DNA from: Pseudanabaena sp. UWO311
GTDB taxonomy: Bacteria; Cyanobacteriota; Cyanobacteriia; Pseudanabaenales; Pseudanabaenaceae
Direction: 5' to 3'
Assembly (NCBI RefSeq): GCF_006937785.1
Contig: NZ_SJEE01000007.1
Location: forward strand, 1-64,000
Length of the DNA stretch: 64,000 nt
Each line of letters opens with the position of its first letter. The stretch's first letter is position 1. This document shows positions 8,963 to 17,558 of the stretch, piece after piece. A program made the position numbers and the translations under genes. Below the pieces are notes generated by a model. The model made no database searches and was not told the origin of the DNA. It saw only the letters and a program-made list of their open reading frames with translations.

Positions 8963-9712
8963 ATGAACAAAATCTACTTTGCTATAGCAGCAGCTATTGT
9001 TATTTTGATCTGTGGATATTTGGGGCTAAATTTTTGGCTACTGGAGAATCGCTCCCCAAAAAATAGCATGACTGAATCCCTAGGTTTAGATCCATACGAA
9101 TTGAGCACTTATCCTACCAATCCTGATCTATCAAAACGTGATTTAAACAAACCTTTAGTTGTATTTTTTGGGGATTCCCGCGCCGTGGCTTGGCCCGCGA
9201 TCGCTAATATTCCCTTTGAATTTATCAATCGTGGCATCAATGGACAAACTACTGATCAAGTATTAGGAAGACTATCTGCTCATGTTGCGTCGCTATCACC
9301 CCAAATCGTCGTTGTCCAAGTCGGAGTAAACGATCTGAGAGATTTTGCCGCATTTCCCAATCAATCGCAGAATATAGTCAATAAGTGCAAACAAAATATT
9401 CAAAAAATTGTTGATCGATTAACCCAAGAACTAAAAGCAACGGTTATTCTCACGACGATTTTCCCGACTAGTGAGTTATCTCCATCAATACGAGCTTATT
9501 GGCCAGAAGAAGCCGATCGCGCAATTATTGAGATTAATCAATTTATCAAATCACTCAAGAGCGATCGGGTTATTATTCTAGACGCAGCAACACTTTTGGC
9601 AGATGAGCGCGGCAAAGTTCGCCAAATCTATAGCCGCGATATTCTGCATCTCAATAGCCAAGGCTATACTATGCTTAACGATGAGTTATTGAAAATACTC
9701 ACGAATAAGTAA
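8963..9712 (+). CDS. SGNH/GDSL-type hydrolase, membrane-anchored or exported
   Basis: A 249-residue protein starting MNKIYFAIAAAIVILICGYL, a single N-terminal hydrophobic segment acting as signal anchor. The SGNH blocks are present: block I VVFFGDSRAVAWP (Ser in GDS), block II Gly in NRGINGQTT, block III GVNDLRD (Asn), and block V DILHLNSQGY (Asp and His). Such enzymes are esterases, lipases or acyltransferases of the periplasm or membrane. The substrate is unknown. The frame is open up to 8882, but that extension would run through a terminator hairpin. The stop codon lies inside the next hairpin's left arm. Confidence 0.85.
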   Translation: MNKIYFAIAAAIVILICGYLGLNFWLLENRSPKNSMTESLGLDPYELSTYPTNPDLSKRDLNKPLVVFFGDSRAVAWPAIANIPFEFINRGINGQTTDQVLGRLSAHVASLSPQIVVVQVGVNDLRDFAAFPNQSQNIVNKCKQNIQKIVDRLTQELKATVILTTIFPTSELSPSIRAYWPEEADRAIIEINQFIKSLKSDRVIILDAATLLADERGKVRQIYSRDILHLNSQGYTMLNDELLKILTNK

Positions 9713-9756
9713 ACCCATAGGGTTGCGCCCCACAGGGGCGCAACCCTATGGGTTTA
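9710..9756 (+). terminator. perfect 22-bp hairpin including the stop codon
   Basis: Arms 9710-9731 and 9735-9756 with loop ACA. The TAA of the SGNH gene is the first three bases of the left arm. Same AAACCC...GGGTTT ends as other family members. Confidence 0.75.
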
Positions 9757-9800
9757 TCTAGTTAGAAATATTACGTCACGAAGATTGGACAGTTAAACGG

Positions 9801-10343
9801 ATGGCTAAATTTTACGATCTCCTGACGACCGAATTACAGAACTTCATTGAAGCTCAGCATATTTTCTTCGTGGCAAGCGCTCCTAATGATGGACGTGTGA
9901 ACTTGTCGCCAAAAGGAATGGATGCTTTGCGAGTAGTCAACGAATCCGAAATTGCCTATCTCGATCTCACAGGGAGTGGCAATGAAACTGCTGCTCATTT
10001 ACTGGAAAATGGTAGAGTCACGATCATGCTCTGTAGCTTCACAGAGAAGCCTTTAATCCTGCGTCTCTATGGTCAAGGCGAACCAATCCGCCCTAGAGAT
10101 GCGGCATGGCAAGAATATCTATCGCTATTTCCTGCGATCGCAGGTACTCGCCAAATCGTGCGGGTCAAAGTCGAATCTGTACAAACATCCTGCGGCTTTG
10201 CAGTTCCCTTTTATGAATTTTCAGGCGATCGTCAAATATTAAAAGAATGGGCTGAGAAAAAAGGCGAAGAGGGTGTCTATGAATATTGGGAAAAAAACAA
10301 TCAGCAAAGCATTGATGGCTTGCCAACTAGACTCTTAGAATAA
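9801..10343 (+). CDS. pyridoxamine 5'-phosphate oxidase family protein
   Basis: A 180-residue split-barrel flavoprotein-like protein. The N-terminal part (IFFVASAPNDGRVNLSPKGMDALRV) and the LDLTGSGNETAAHLLENGRVTIM segment match the general stress/PNPOx-like family that binds FMN or F420-type cofactors. It lacks features that would identify a true PdxH. The actual substrate is unknown. It is flanked by hairpins and appears to be a single-gene unit. Confidence 0.85.
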   Translation: MAKFYDLLTTELQNFIEAQHIFFVASAPNDGRVNLSPKGMDALRVVNESEIAYLDLTGSGNETAAHLLENGRVTIMLCSFTEKPLILRLYGQGEPIRPRDAAWQEYLSLFPAIAGTRQIVRVKVESVQTSCGFAVPFYEFSGDRQILKEWAEKKGEEGVYEYWEKNNQQSIDGLPTRLLE

Positions 10344-10388
10344 GCAAAGATTATTGAGTGTTATAGCAGACTCAGCATCGCAAAAAAA

Positions 10389-10427
10389 CAAATAGAGTTG
10401 CGACGCGAAGCGTCTCAACTCTATTTG
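10389..10427. terminator. hairpin with GCGAAGC loop
   Basis: An 18-bp stem (10389-10406 with 10410-10427) around GAA, with a single mismatch. It lies between the PNPOx-family gene and hisG and continues into a GGGGGTT right flank like other family members. Confidence 0.7.
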
Positions 10428-10474
10428 GGGGTTATAGCTATAGAATGGACTATGACAAACGCTCTAACCATTCC

Positions 10475-11119
10475 ATGTTCACCTTCGCACTGCCCAAGGG
10501 CTCACTGTTAAAAGACTCGATCCGCTTGCTTCAAGGAGTCGGACTCGACTTTAGCGCATTTCTCGATGCATCGAACCGCCAACTCCAAATCACCGATCCC
10601 ACAGGAACTGCCAAGGCTCTGCTAGTAAGAGCACAAGATGTGCCTGTATATGTGGAATATGGACAGGCTCAAGCTGGCATTGTCGGAGAAGATGTATTGC
10701 GTGAAAAGACTCCTAAAGTAGCAAAGTTGCTTGATTTGGGCTTTGGTGGCTGTCGGATGTCGATCGCAGTTTCAGGAGAGAGTCGCTACCGATCGCCACT
10801 CGACCTGCCGCCCCATAGCCGTGTCGCCTCAAAATATGTCGGTTGCGCCCAAGCCTACTTTGACAGCATCGATCTACCCGTCGAGATTATTCCTCTCTAT
10901 GGTTCAGTTGAGCTTGGGCCCATTACAGGCATGGCAGAAGCGATCGTGGACTTAGTTTCCACAGGCAAGACCCTTAAAGATAATGGGTTAATTGAAATTG
11001 AAGTTTTATATCAAAGCACAGCCCGATTCATTGGACATCCGCTAAGTTATCGCCTACATAGCGATCGATTTGGTAAGTTGATGAGCCAGATGCAGACCCT
11101 GCACTCAAGTGCGGTCTAA
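10475..11119 (+). CDS. hisG: ATP phosphoribosyltransferase, short form
   Basis: Catalyses the first step of histidine synthesis, joining ATP and PRPP. The start chosen, [15 protein letters not shown], fits the conserved N terminus of short-form HisG; an in-frame ATG ten codons earlier (10445) is possible. Seen: [28 protein letters not shown], and the PRPP-loop segment [18 protein letters not shown]. At about 214 residues it lacks the C-terminal regulatory domain, so it needs HisZ, which is not in this window. The last residues (LHSSAV) and the stop codon are encoded by a dispersed multi-hairpin repeat. Confidence 0.95.
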   Translation: MFTFALPKGSLLKDSIRLLQGVGLDFSAFLDASNRQLQITDPTGTAKALLVRAQDVPVYVEYGQAQAGIVGEDVLREKTPKVAKLLDLGFGGCRMSIAVSGESRYRSPLDLPPHSRVASKYVGCAQAYFDSIDLPVEIIPLYGSVELGPITGMAEAIVDLVSTGKTLKDNGLIEIEVLYQSTARFIGHPLSYRLHSDRFGKLMSQMQTLHSSAV

Positions 11120-11216
11120 AAGCTCAAACCCGTTGAAACGGGTTGCGGAGAAATGCTTTTTAGTCCACTTCAGTGGACTTGAGCTTTTAGCCAAGAACTT
11201 GAGTTCTTGGCTTATT
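11098..11216. repeat. multi-hairpin dispersed repeat, copy A
   Basis: Four small palindromes in order: GCACTCAAGTGC, AACCCGTTGAAACGGGTT, AGTCCACTTCAGTGGACTT, and GCCAAGAACTTGAGTTCTTG. The same order occurs at 26735-26847, and the last two at 28881-28935. This copy overlaps the 3' end of hisG at one side and the stop codon of the convergent coiled-coil gene at the other. Confidence 0.85.
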
Positions 11217-11502
11217 AATCAGTTAATTTTTCCCATGCCGATCGCGCTGCTTTTTGGACGCGATTTAAGGTTTTGGAGACTTTTTTTTCTAGCTTTTTCT
11301 CGACATTTTCTAAAGCCTCGTTAACCGACTCAACTGCCCAGCTATCAAATTCTTCAAGGCGATCGCGCACTGTGCCAACCTGCTTATCGACGTTTTTATG
11401 GGCTTTTTTTAAATTTTTTTCGTACTGCTGTTGAGCTACGTCAGCAACAGTATGCAGCGTTTTTTCGATCTGATGCTTGATATCTTTCGACTTTTTGGAC
11501 AT
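11215..11502 (-). CDS. small coiled-coil protein, function unknown
   Basis: A 95-residue, strongly charged (Lys/Glu/Gln) helical protein without Cys, signal peptide or membrane segment. Heptad-like spacing runs almost throughout (KKAHKNVDKQVGTVRDRLEEF, ALENVEKKLEKKV). The ATG is preceded by AAGGAG (11509-11514), a good ribosome binding site. The end is TAATAA, the outer stop lying in repeat copy A. I do not recognise the family. It is probably real because of the clear SD and cyanobacterial codon use. Confidence 0.65.
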   Translation of the reverse strand: MSKKSKDIKHQIEKTLHTVADVAQQQYEKNLKKAHKNVDKQVGTVRDRLEEFDSWAVESVNEALENVEKKLEKKVSKTLNRVQKAARSAWEKLTD

Positions 11503-11584
11503 CGCGATAACTCCTTAGTAATGCACTGCAAAAGTATGAGTTTCATTTATCATAATCGCTATAGCTGGGATAGCAAGTAGAGCC

Positions 11585-12883
11585 ATGATACAAGATTTTA
11601 AAGAAGATTTCTATCAGCAGGGTTTAGCAAAGTCAAAGGCTGGCGATCGCTATGGTGCTGTACAAGCATTTAGTTGTGCGATCGCAGCCAATGATCAACT
11701 GGCTGAAGCCTATTATCAGCGTGGCTTAGTCCTATTTGATTTGAGCGATAGCCAAGGAGCGATCGCCGACTATGACCAAGCTCTTAGCCTGAAACCTGAT
11801 GCGATCGATGTTTATATTTCTCGAAGCATCACGCGCATTGCGCTTGCCAATATCGAAAGCGCACAAGCTGACATTGCTCAAGCGCTAGTAATTAATCCCA
11901 AATCCGCGATCGCTCACCAATTATTAGGCTTGACCTATAAACAACAAAATCAAATCGAAAAGGCGATCGCTACCTATAAAAAAGCAGCAAGCCTATTTTT
12001 AGAACTAAAAGATGAAGATAATTGCCGCCGTTGCATCGAAAGCTATAAACCTATGGAGGCAATGCTGCCCCCATCTACGGCAGATATTTTTGCTAATGTG
12101 CAGCAAAGAATCGATAAAGGCGACTATACCAATGCCTTGATCGATCTCAATTGGATGCTGCAAATCGATCCGAAAAATGTGAAAGCTTTTTGTCTGCGAG
12201 GTTTAACGCTAGGTAAACTCGGCGATCCTGAAGCCGCAATCAAAGATCTCAACCAAGCAACTTTTCTTGAGCCGCAAAATATTGAAGTGCGCATCAGTCG
12301 TGGTCGCATCCGTCTTGAAATCGGTGATGCTCAAGGAGCGATCACGGATTTTAATGAATTACTGCGCGAATATCCCAGCATGGCGGAAATTTACAGTGAT
12401 CGCGCTAAAGCTCATCTAAAGCTCAAGGACTATCGCACAGCAATCGAAGACTTTTCTCGCTCGCTATCTCTTAATAACAAAAGTCCTCAACTATATTGCG
12501 ATCGCGCTGAGGCAAGGTATGAATTTGGCGACCTCAAAGGTGCGATCGATGATTACCAACAAGCAGCGAATATTTGGTTTAATCAGTCGAACATGGATCG
12601 GTATCGCTATGCTCTAGATCGGGTTAATCTCTGGCAATCAGAACTCGAAAAACAATCTAAAGAAAAAAAGCGGCAGCAAGCCAATGCAGCAGCTACAGTA
12701 GATTTGATGCAGATGCCCAGTTTAGAATTGCAACAACGATTGCTTGCTTTAGTCGGTGGCAATATGGCGATCGCCCAGCGCCTGATCGATATTGCGAAAC
12801 AAGATCATCCGAATATGCCCGAAGTTTGGTATTGGCAGAAAGTTATCTTTGATCTTGAAAGCGATCAAAGACCCAGAAATTAA
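11585..12883 (+). CDS. tetratricopeptide repeat protein
   Basis: A 432-residue cytoplasmic TPR protein. About eight TPR units in two blocks are seen: residues about 5-150 (KAGDRYGAVQAFSCAIAAN, SQGAIADYDQALSLKPDAID, ...) and about 170-345 (GDYTNALIDLNWMLQIDP, GDPEAAIKDLNQATFLEPQ, ...). A basic coiled stretch and a C-terminal helical tail follow. TPRs form protein-binding superhelices; the partner is unknown. Its TAA shares the TTAA tetranucleotide with the stop codon of the convergent gene, giving a 4-base overlap. Confidence 0.88.
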   Translation: MIQDFKEDFYQQGLAKSKAGDRYGAVQAFSCAIAANDQLAEAYYQRGLVLFDLSDSQGAIADYDQALSLKPDAIDVYISRSITRIALANIESAQADIAQALVINPKSAIAHQLLGLTYKQQNQIEKAIATYKKAASLFLELKDEDNCRRCIESYKPMEAMLPPSTADIFANVQQRIDKGDYTNALIDLNWMLQIDPKNVKAFCLRGLTLGKLGDPEAAIKDLNQATFLEPQNIEVRISRGRIRLEIGDAQGAITDFNELLREYPSMAEIYSDRAKAHLKLKDYRTAIEDFSRSLSLNNKSPQLYCDRAEARYEFGDLKGAIDDYQQAANIWFNQSNMDRYRYALDRVNLWQSELEKQSKEKKRQQANAAATVDLMQMPSLELQQRLLALVGGNMAIAQRLIDIAKQDHPNMPEVWYWQKVIFDLESDQRPRN

Positions 12884-13224
12884 GCCTGTTTTCTGTTAAC
12901 CATTTCAATCATTAATCGAATATTTTCGGCTTGAACTTTGGCTGTATCAGCTTGAGCTTTGGCTGCCTCTGCTTGAATTTGCGCGGCGATCGCTTGCTGT
13001 TTTGCCAATTCTTTAAGTTCTACCAGTTCACTATGAAGTGTTTCTCGTTGCTCTCTTGCCTCTTCACCAATGCTGTTTATCTCGGCTTTGATGTTTGGCA
13101 ATTCAAGATATAGAGGCTCTATGAGTCTGCTAATCTGTTCGCCTTGCTGATCAATCTTGTCAGCGATCCGATCTACTTTGTCCGCAAATCTGTCTAATCG
13201 TTCATCTGTCCATCTTTCAGCCAT
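12880..13224 (-). CDS. small coiled-coil protein, function unknown
   Basis: A 114-residue helical protein with MAERWTDERLDRFADKVDRI at the N terminus and a long heptad region ending in Ala/Gln-rich repeats (AAQIQAEAAKAQADTAKVQAE). Proteins with this WTDERLDRLA opening are common, uncharacterised and cyanobacteria-restricted in my experience. No membrane segment. It ends four bases inside the convergent TPR gene. Confidence 0.7.
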   Translation of the reverse strand: MAERWTDERLDRFADKVDRIADKIDQQGEQISRLIEPLYLELPNIKAEINSIGEEAREQRETLHSELVELKELAKQQAIAAQIQAEAAKAQADTAKVQAENIRLMIEMVNRKQA

Positions 13225-13278
13225 CTGTTGAGATCCTTAATGATGCGACCATTTTAGTTACTAGATGATCTTTGATAA

Positions 13279-13350
13279 AGCCCTCAACGGGATTTGAACC
13301 CGTGACCTTTCCCTTACCAAGGGAATGCTCTACCCCTGAGCCATGAGGGC
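13279..13350 (-). tRNA. trnT-GGU: tRNA-Thr (anticodon GGT)
   Basis: Reading the minus strand, a complete 72-base cloverleaf can be drawn: acceptor GCCCTCA/TGAGGGC, D stem GCTC/GAGC, anticodon stem TTCCC/GGGAA with loop TTGGTAA, T stem ACGGG/CCCGT with loop TTCAAAT. Discriminator base T; CCA is not encoded. Anticodon GGT reads ACC/ACT threonine codons. Confidence 0.96.
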
Positions 13351-13445
13351 GTTTTTTAACGCTTTGTAATTATGACACAGTGACGCACATTTGTTTCAAG
13401 CTCAGAAAAAATATTTTTAGGCGGCGATCGCCACACCATAAAAAA

Positions 13446-13471
13446 CAGCCTTAGAAATATTTCCAAGGCTG
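13446..13471 (-). terminator. intrinsic terminator of the pil cluster
   Basis: CAGCCTT...AAGGCTG stem followed on the minus strand by a T6 run, 40 bases after the pilQ stop codon. Confidence 0.75.
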
Positions 13472-13510
13472 TAAAAAAGGGAGTGTAAATGAAGAAGGAA
13501 AACTCAAATC

Positions 13511-15841
13511 TTACTGAGTCTTGCGTTGGTTGCTATCGAGAACTTTCTGGACTTCGGGCCCTGGCTGATAGGTGTAACCCCAATTAGCATCCTGACTGTC
13601 ATCAATAATGCGGGGAGTGACAACAATAATCACTTCACTACGACTATTGGTTGTGACGGTTCTTCTAAATAAAGCTCCAATAATTGGGATATCGCCAAGA
13701 AGAGGAACTTTCTGTACTGATTCAGAATCAGAATCGCGAATAACCCCTGACAGAACTAGTGTTTGAGCATCACGTAAGCGAATTCTGCCAGAATTCAAGA
13801 CTCTCTCAGATATTGGTACAACAAAATTGGTTCCAGCAGAGGAAGTCAGCGGCACAGCATTTAAAGGGGTGGATATTCTTGGTGACACCGACAGATTGAT
13901 AAATCCATTGTCATCAATTCTCTCGATTTGAATAGCAAGAGTTAAGCCAACCTGAGCAAAAGTTGCAGTAGTTGTCGTAGTTGCGGCAGTTCCAGGTGTA
14001 GTAGCAGCAGTAATCGTAGAAGTAATGTTGTTAATAACCTGATCTGTCAAGGCGATAGTCGCTGTCTCACCTTCTTGAACTGTTAGATTAGGATCGGTGA
14101 TTACCTTAGCACTTCCGTTTCTAATTGATGCTGTAAGCGAAGCAATGAATGATGTTGGTAGTGTTATTGGATTATTACTGGTGAGAGAAATCCCCAAGGT
14201 ATTAGTACTGTCAACGCTAAGACCTTGCGTAATAGTTGGGTTTCCACCAGTTGTCGTAAATCCACCTGAAAGAGTTTGACCATTGCTGATAGCAACTTCT
14301 AGAACTCTCACGTTAACCATAACTTGACGTTTACGCAGATCGAGTCTTGCAAGTTGCGCTTCAGCATACTCTACTTGTCTAGGCGATCCAACCAAAGTAA
14401 TTGAATTAGAACGCTCTTCTGCAATTACCTGTAAACCTTTTAGCAATGGAGTTGCACCAGACTCAGGGGTGATAGTTACAGTTTCTAAAGTTGGTACAGC
14501 TTCAGTTGCGACGTTTATGATCGCCTGAGAAGCAGTTCCAATCTGGGCAGTCTGTACACCTGGAATTGGACGCTGACGGTTAACCACACGAGAAGCGCCT
14601 AAACCAATTAAATATGAAGAAGCTTCACCGACAGTAATTTGATTGAGACGGTAACTCTTAGAGATCATATTTTTCAGAGTTACTGGCAACTTCGTTGCCA
14701 CAAAGATAGTCTGACCAATACGATTTGCTTCTAATCCAGAAATTCTCAAAACATTATTGAAGACATCCTGAGCAGTTTCATTCTCAATCGAGAGACTGAC
14801 TGGCTGCTTTAATCCCGTAGCAGCAGCAGTTGTTGTTGTCGGAGCAGCAGCAGCAGTACCAGTAGTAGATGGAGCTTCGGCGGAGACAACACTCAAACCA
14901 GCCACACGACCGATCAGAGTCAAAACCTCGATCGCAGGTGCATCACGCAAAGTGATTCTTGGTACACGTTCAGCAGTACCAAGCTCGATAATGTCAGGAC
15001 GAAGCTTGGAAGAAGTTGTGGCAATATCGCCAACAGGAGGAGTTTTAATTTGGCGGAACGGAGGGACGACACCAGGAACACGACCTGGCAACTGTGGGGT
15101 GACTGGATTCGCAACAGGTGGCATCACAGTATTTGGGGTTGTGTTTTGCGCTACGCGAGTTTTCCCGTCAGGATTAGTAATCGTTACCTTTGGCTCAAAC
15201 AATGGTTTGCCAATAGAAGAGCTAGTAGTATTTTGAGCTACTAAAACCTGCTTAGGATCAGCCGAAGTTTGACTATTTACAACTCCAGCTTCAGGTGCAT
15301 TAGATGTAGAGAGACTACTAGCTTGAGTGGTGGAAGGTTGCATCTCTAGGCTAAATACTAGACTGTCACCAGTATCTTGGCGCTTGATTAAATCCTTCAA
15401 CATCTCTGGATCGGTAGCAGTTACTCGAATACGAACTTTATTCGCTGCGTATTGAGTCGCCTCGATCGCAGTGATACCTGGTGCAGGATTAGCTTTGGCA
15501 TAGCTAGCATTCCCATTGACTAGTTGCAACTGTGCGCCATTCAATACCGCTACCCATGCCTTTCCTTGCTTGGTATAGGTAACTTGAGGTCGATCGCTAC
15601 TAGCAAAATTCAAAGTCAGATTCAAGCGATCGCCTGCTACAGCAGTATTGATGTCAGTAATCCGACTCGCCACGGAAACCACATCAGTCTGATTTGCAGA
15701 GATTGGGCTTTGAGTTGCATTCTGAGCTTGTAGCGGTGCGATCGCTAAAACCTGTGGGCAACTCGCCGCAATTAGAAACCAGCAAGCCAGAGACTTACCA
15801 TTCCAATTCCCATTCAACCTATCATTCAACTTAGCATTCAT
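13511..15841 (-). CDS. pilQ: type IV pilus secretin PilQ
   Basis: A 776-residue outer-membrane secretin through which the type IV pilus passes. Seen: signal peptide (about 1-40), an AMIN-type domain (about 55-150, peptidoglycan binding), Pro/Thr-rich linker, an STN/N-domain around 290-390 (APAIEVLTLIGRVAGLSVV), the NolW-type domain (SNSITLVGSPRQVEYAEAQLARLD) and the secretin core with the RVLNSGRIRLRDAQTLVLSGV segment and VPLLGDIPIIGALFRR. Last gene of the minus-strand pilM-N-O-Q cluster, separated from pilO by 264 bases that contain a hairpin. No pilP gene is present, as in other cyanobacteria. Confidence 0.95.
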   Translation of the reverse strand: MNAKLNDRLNGNWNGKSLACWFLIAASCPQVLAIAPLQAQNATQSPISANQTDVVSVASRITDINTAVAGDRLNLTLNFASSDRPQVTYTKQGKAWVAVLNGAQLQLVNGNASYAKANPAPGITAIEATQYAANKVRIRVTATDPEMLKDLIKRQDTGDSLVFSLEMQPSTTQASSLSTSNAPEAGVVNSQTSADPKQVLVAQNTTSSSIGKPLFEPKVTITNPDGKTRVAQNTTPNTVMPPVANPVTPQLPGRVPGVVPPFRQIKTPPVGDIATTSSKLRPDIIELGTAERVPRITLRDAPAIEVLTLIGRVAGLSVVSAEAPSTTGTAAAAPTTTTAAATGLKQPVSLSIENETAQDVFNNVLRISGLEANRIGQTIFVATKLPVTLKNMISKSYRLNQITVGEASSYLIGLGASRVVNRQRPIPGVQTAQIGTASQAIINVATEAVPTLETVTITPESGATPLLKGLQVIAEERSNSITLVGSPRQVEYAEAQLARLDLRKRQVMVNVRVLEVAISNGQTLSGGFTTTGGNPTITQGLSVDSTNTLGISLTSNNPITLPTSFIASLTASIRNGSAKVITDPNLTVQEGETATIALTDQVINNITSTITAATTPGTAATTTTTATFAQVGLTLAIQIERIDDNGFINLSVSPRISTPLNAVPLTSSAGTNFVVPISERVLNSGRIRLRDAQTLVLSGVIRDSDSESVQKVPLLGDIPIIGALFRRTVTTNSRSEVIIVVTPRIIDDSQDANWGYTYQPGPEVQKVLDSNQRKTQ

Positions 15842-16056
15842 AATTACACTCCTCTTGTTCCATAACGGAACTCAATACACTTAATCTTTAGTAGTAAATC
15901 TGTAGAAACTGGAACATGTCCTAACTAAAAGAACGACATAACCAAGACAGAATTGACGCGATTATGGTGCGAGATTATACCACACTTTGTCAATTTCAAA
16001 TCAAAAAAATAATAGGTTTGACTAGTCAACCTCAATTATTAGGTTTTGTGCCCTTT

Positions 16057-16098
16057 TTTACTTCCTCCACGGCTCAATTCCACTACGGAGGAAGTAAA
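16057..16098 (-). terminator. hairpin between pilO and pilQ
   Basis: TTTACTTCCTCC (16057-16068) pairs with GGAGGAAGTAAA (16087-16098). It lies just past the pilO stop codon and reads into a T-rich run on the minus strand, so pilQ may be transcribed partly by read-through or from its own promoter in the rest of the 264-base gap, where I see no other gene. Confidence 0.55.
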
Positions 16099-16105
16099 TA
16101 TTTTT

Positions 16106-16849
16106 TTACTTTTTCGGTGGAGTAGCAGCCTTCTTCAGCTCCTCATCAGTTTTAGGGACAAAGGCTTCTAGCGTGAAGTCTGCTCCAATTAATGGTGGCA
16201 AGATATCCAGAATTTCTTTTTCCTTCCCAGCTGCGATCGGGCGAGAAAACTTAAAAGTAGCAGTTGGCAAAGCCTTTTTTGTTAGTTTTAAATCTTTGAC
16301 TACTAGTAGAGGCTTTAATCGCTCAATTTTTTGGATTGTATTCAATACATCCTCAAACTTTCCATCAAAGCCAATCGTGAAGGAATAAGTATCATACTGT
16401 GCCCCTACAACTGGAACAGAAGGCTGGAAATTCCTCAAGGTTCCTGCTAGTTCATAGGAGAAATCTGGTGGCAAAGCAATCACAATAGTCTTAGGAATCT
16501 GCTCTTGAATATCGCGGATTAGCGTATCAATATTGTCTACATTTGGTAAAAGCGATAGAACAAATTTATTCTGTTGATTTGCTTCCTCAATCTTTTGAGC
16601 AATATTACTTTTACTTGCTACTTGACCTTTGAGAGTTGTAACATTTGTCGTTTTAGCATCAATATTTTTTTGTCCAGCCTGAACTGAATCCCAGATTGGC
16701 ATGACATAGGTTGCAGCTACATAACCAGCTAAAACAACCCCACCAACTCCGAGTAAGATTCCTAAAACCTTTGATGTTAAGGTGAGTCCAAATAGTGTTA
16801 CACCACCTGCACCATCTTCAATTCCTGAAGCAGCTCCAACGTTTGTCAT
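16106..16849 (-). CDS. pilO: type IV pilus inner-membrane protein PilO
   Basis: A 247-residue bitopic inner-membrane protein of the pilus alignment complex. One membrane segment (about 28-50, VLGILLGVGGVVLAGYVAATYV) is followed by a coiled coil (about 60-100) and a ferredoxin-like domain. Position directly after pilN (one base between stop and start) and length support PilO. The C terminus is a Lys-rich tail. It is known to pair with PilN and link PilM to the secretin. Confidence 0.92.
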   Translation of the reverse strand: MTNVGAASGIEDGAGGVTLFGLTLTSKVLGILLGVGGVVLAGYVAATYVMPIWDSVQAGQKNIDAKTTNVTTLKGQVASKSNIAQKIEEANQQNKFVLSLLPNVDNIDTLIRDIQEQIPKTIVIALPPDFSYELAGTLRNFQPSVPVVGAQYDTYSFTIGFDGKFEDVLNTIQKIERLKPLLVVKDLKLTKKALPTATFKFSRPIAAGKEKEILDILPPLIGADFTLEAFVPKTDEELKKAATPPKK

Positions 16850-16850
16850 T

Positions 16851-17558
16851 TTATTTGATAACTCCCTGTTGCTTTAATAGATTGACTCTCGTAACTAACC
16901 CATCGGCTCCTGACTTTTGGAGTGCGGGTAAGATATCCGCAGGACTCTTTTTAGTAACAGTGGTCTGGATTTGAAAGTTGACCAGCGTGAAATTCTTGTC
17001 AGAAGTCGCTGGTTGCAAGGTAGATGTCTTTAACTCCGTTAGTTTATCGTCCAGAAGCGGTGATGCTTTGAGCAACAATAGAAAATCATTTAGCTCGTTA
17101 TAGTTAGTAGCTTTTCCACTGATAGATATCGTCGAACCAGCAGGAGCTTGAGCTGTTGCAGCAGCCGATGCTTGGGTGATGGCTTCCACTTGAACAGTAA
17201 TGGGAGTACGTTTTCTGATGTCGTCAGCGATCGCACTGACAGGCAAATTACCCACAAACAGATTAACAAGCTCTCCAGTTCTAGCTTGTATCGCTTGAAG
17301 TTCAGTTTCTTGACTTTTCAGCGCTGTAAGCTTGCTATTTAGTTGTGACTCCTCAGCAGTTAAAACAGAGAGCTTTTGTTTGATGCCCTCATTTTGCGAG
17401 TTTAGGACTAAAAAAGCACCACCAACTATGGCGAGAGCAACTACAGCAGCCGCACCTCCATAGACTAAAAACTGTGAATCAGCAATCGGTTGACGTTCCA
17501 ATGCTTGAGATTCTTCAGCAGCGCGATCGCTTAAAAAATTAATATCAAGTGTATACAT
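16851..17558 (-). CDS. pilN: type IV pilus assembly protein PilN
   Basis: A 235-residue protein with the short N-terminal motif MYTLDINFLSDR, the equivalent of the INLLP-type segment that docks into PilM. It has one membrane segment (about 31-52), a coiled coil, and a periplasmic ferredoxin-like domain. The frame of the preceding pilM runs 14 bases into it, but only because of an apparent pilM frameshift. If that is corrected, 9 bases separate the two genes. Confidence 0.92.
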   Translation of the reverse strand: MYTLDINFLSDRAAEESQALERQPIADSQFLVYGGAAAVVALAIVGGAFLVLNSQNEGIKQKLSVLTAEESQLNSKLTALKSQETELQAIQARTGELVNLFVGNLPVSAIADDIRKRTPITVQVEAITQASAAATAQAPAGSTISISGKATNYNELNDFLLLLKASPLLDDKLTELKTSTLQPATSDKNFTLVNFQIQTTVTKKSPADILPALQKSGADGLVTRVNLLKQQGVIK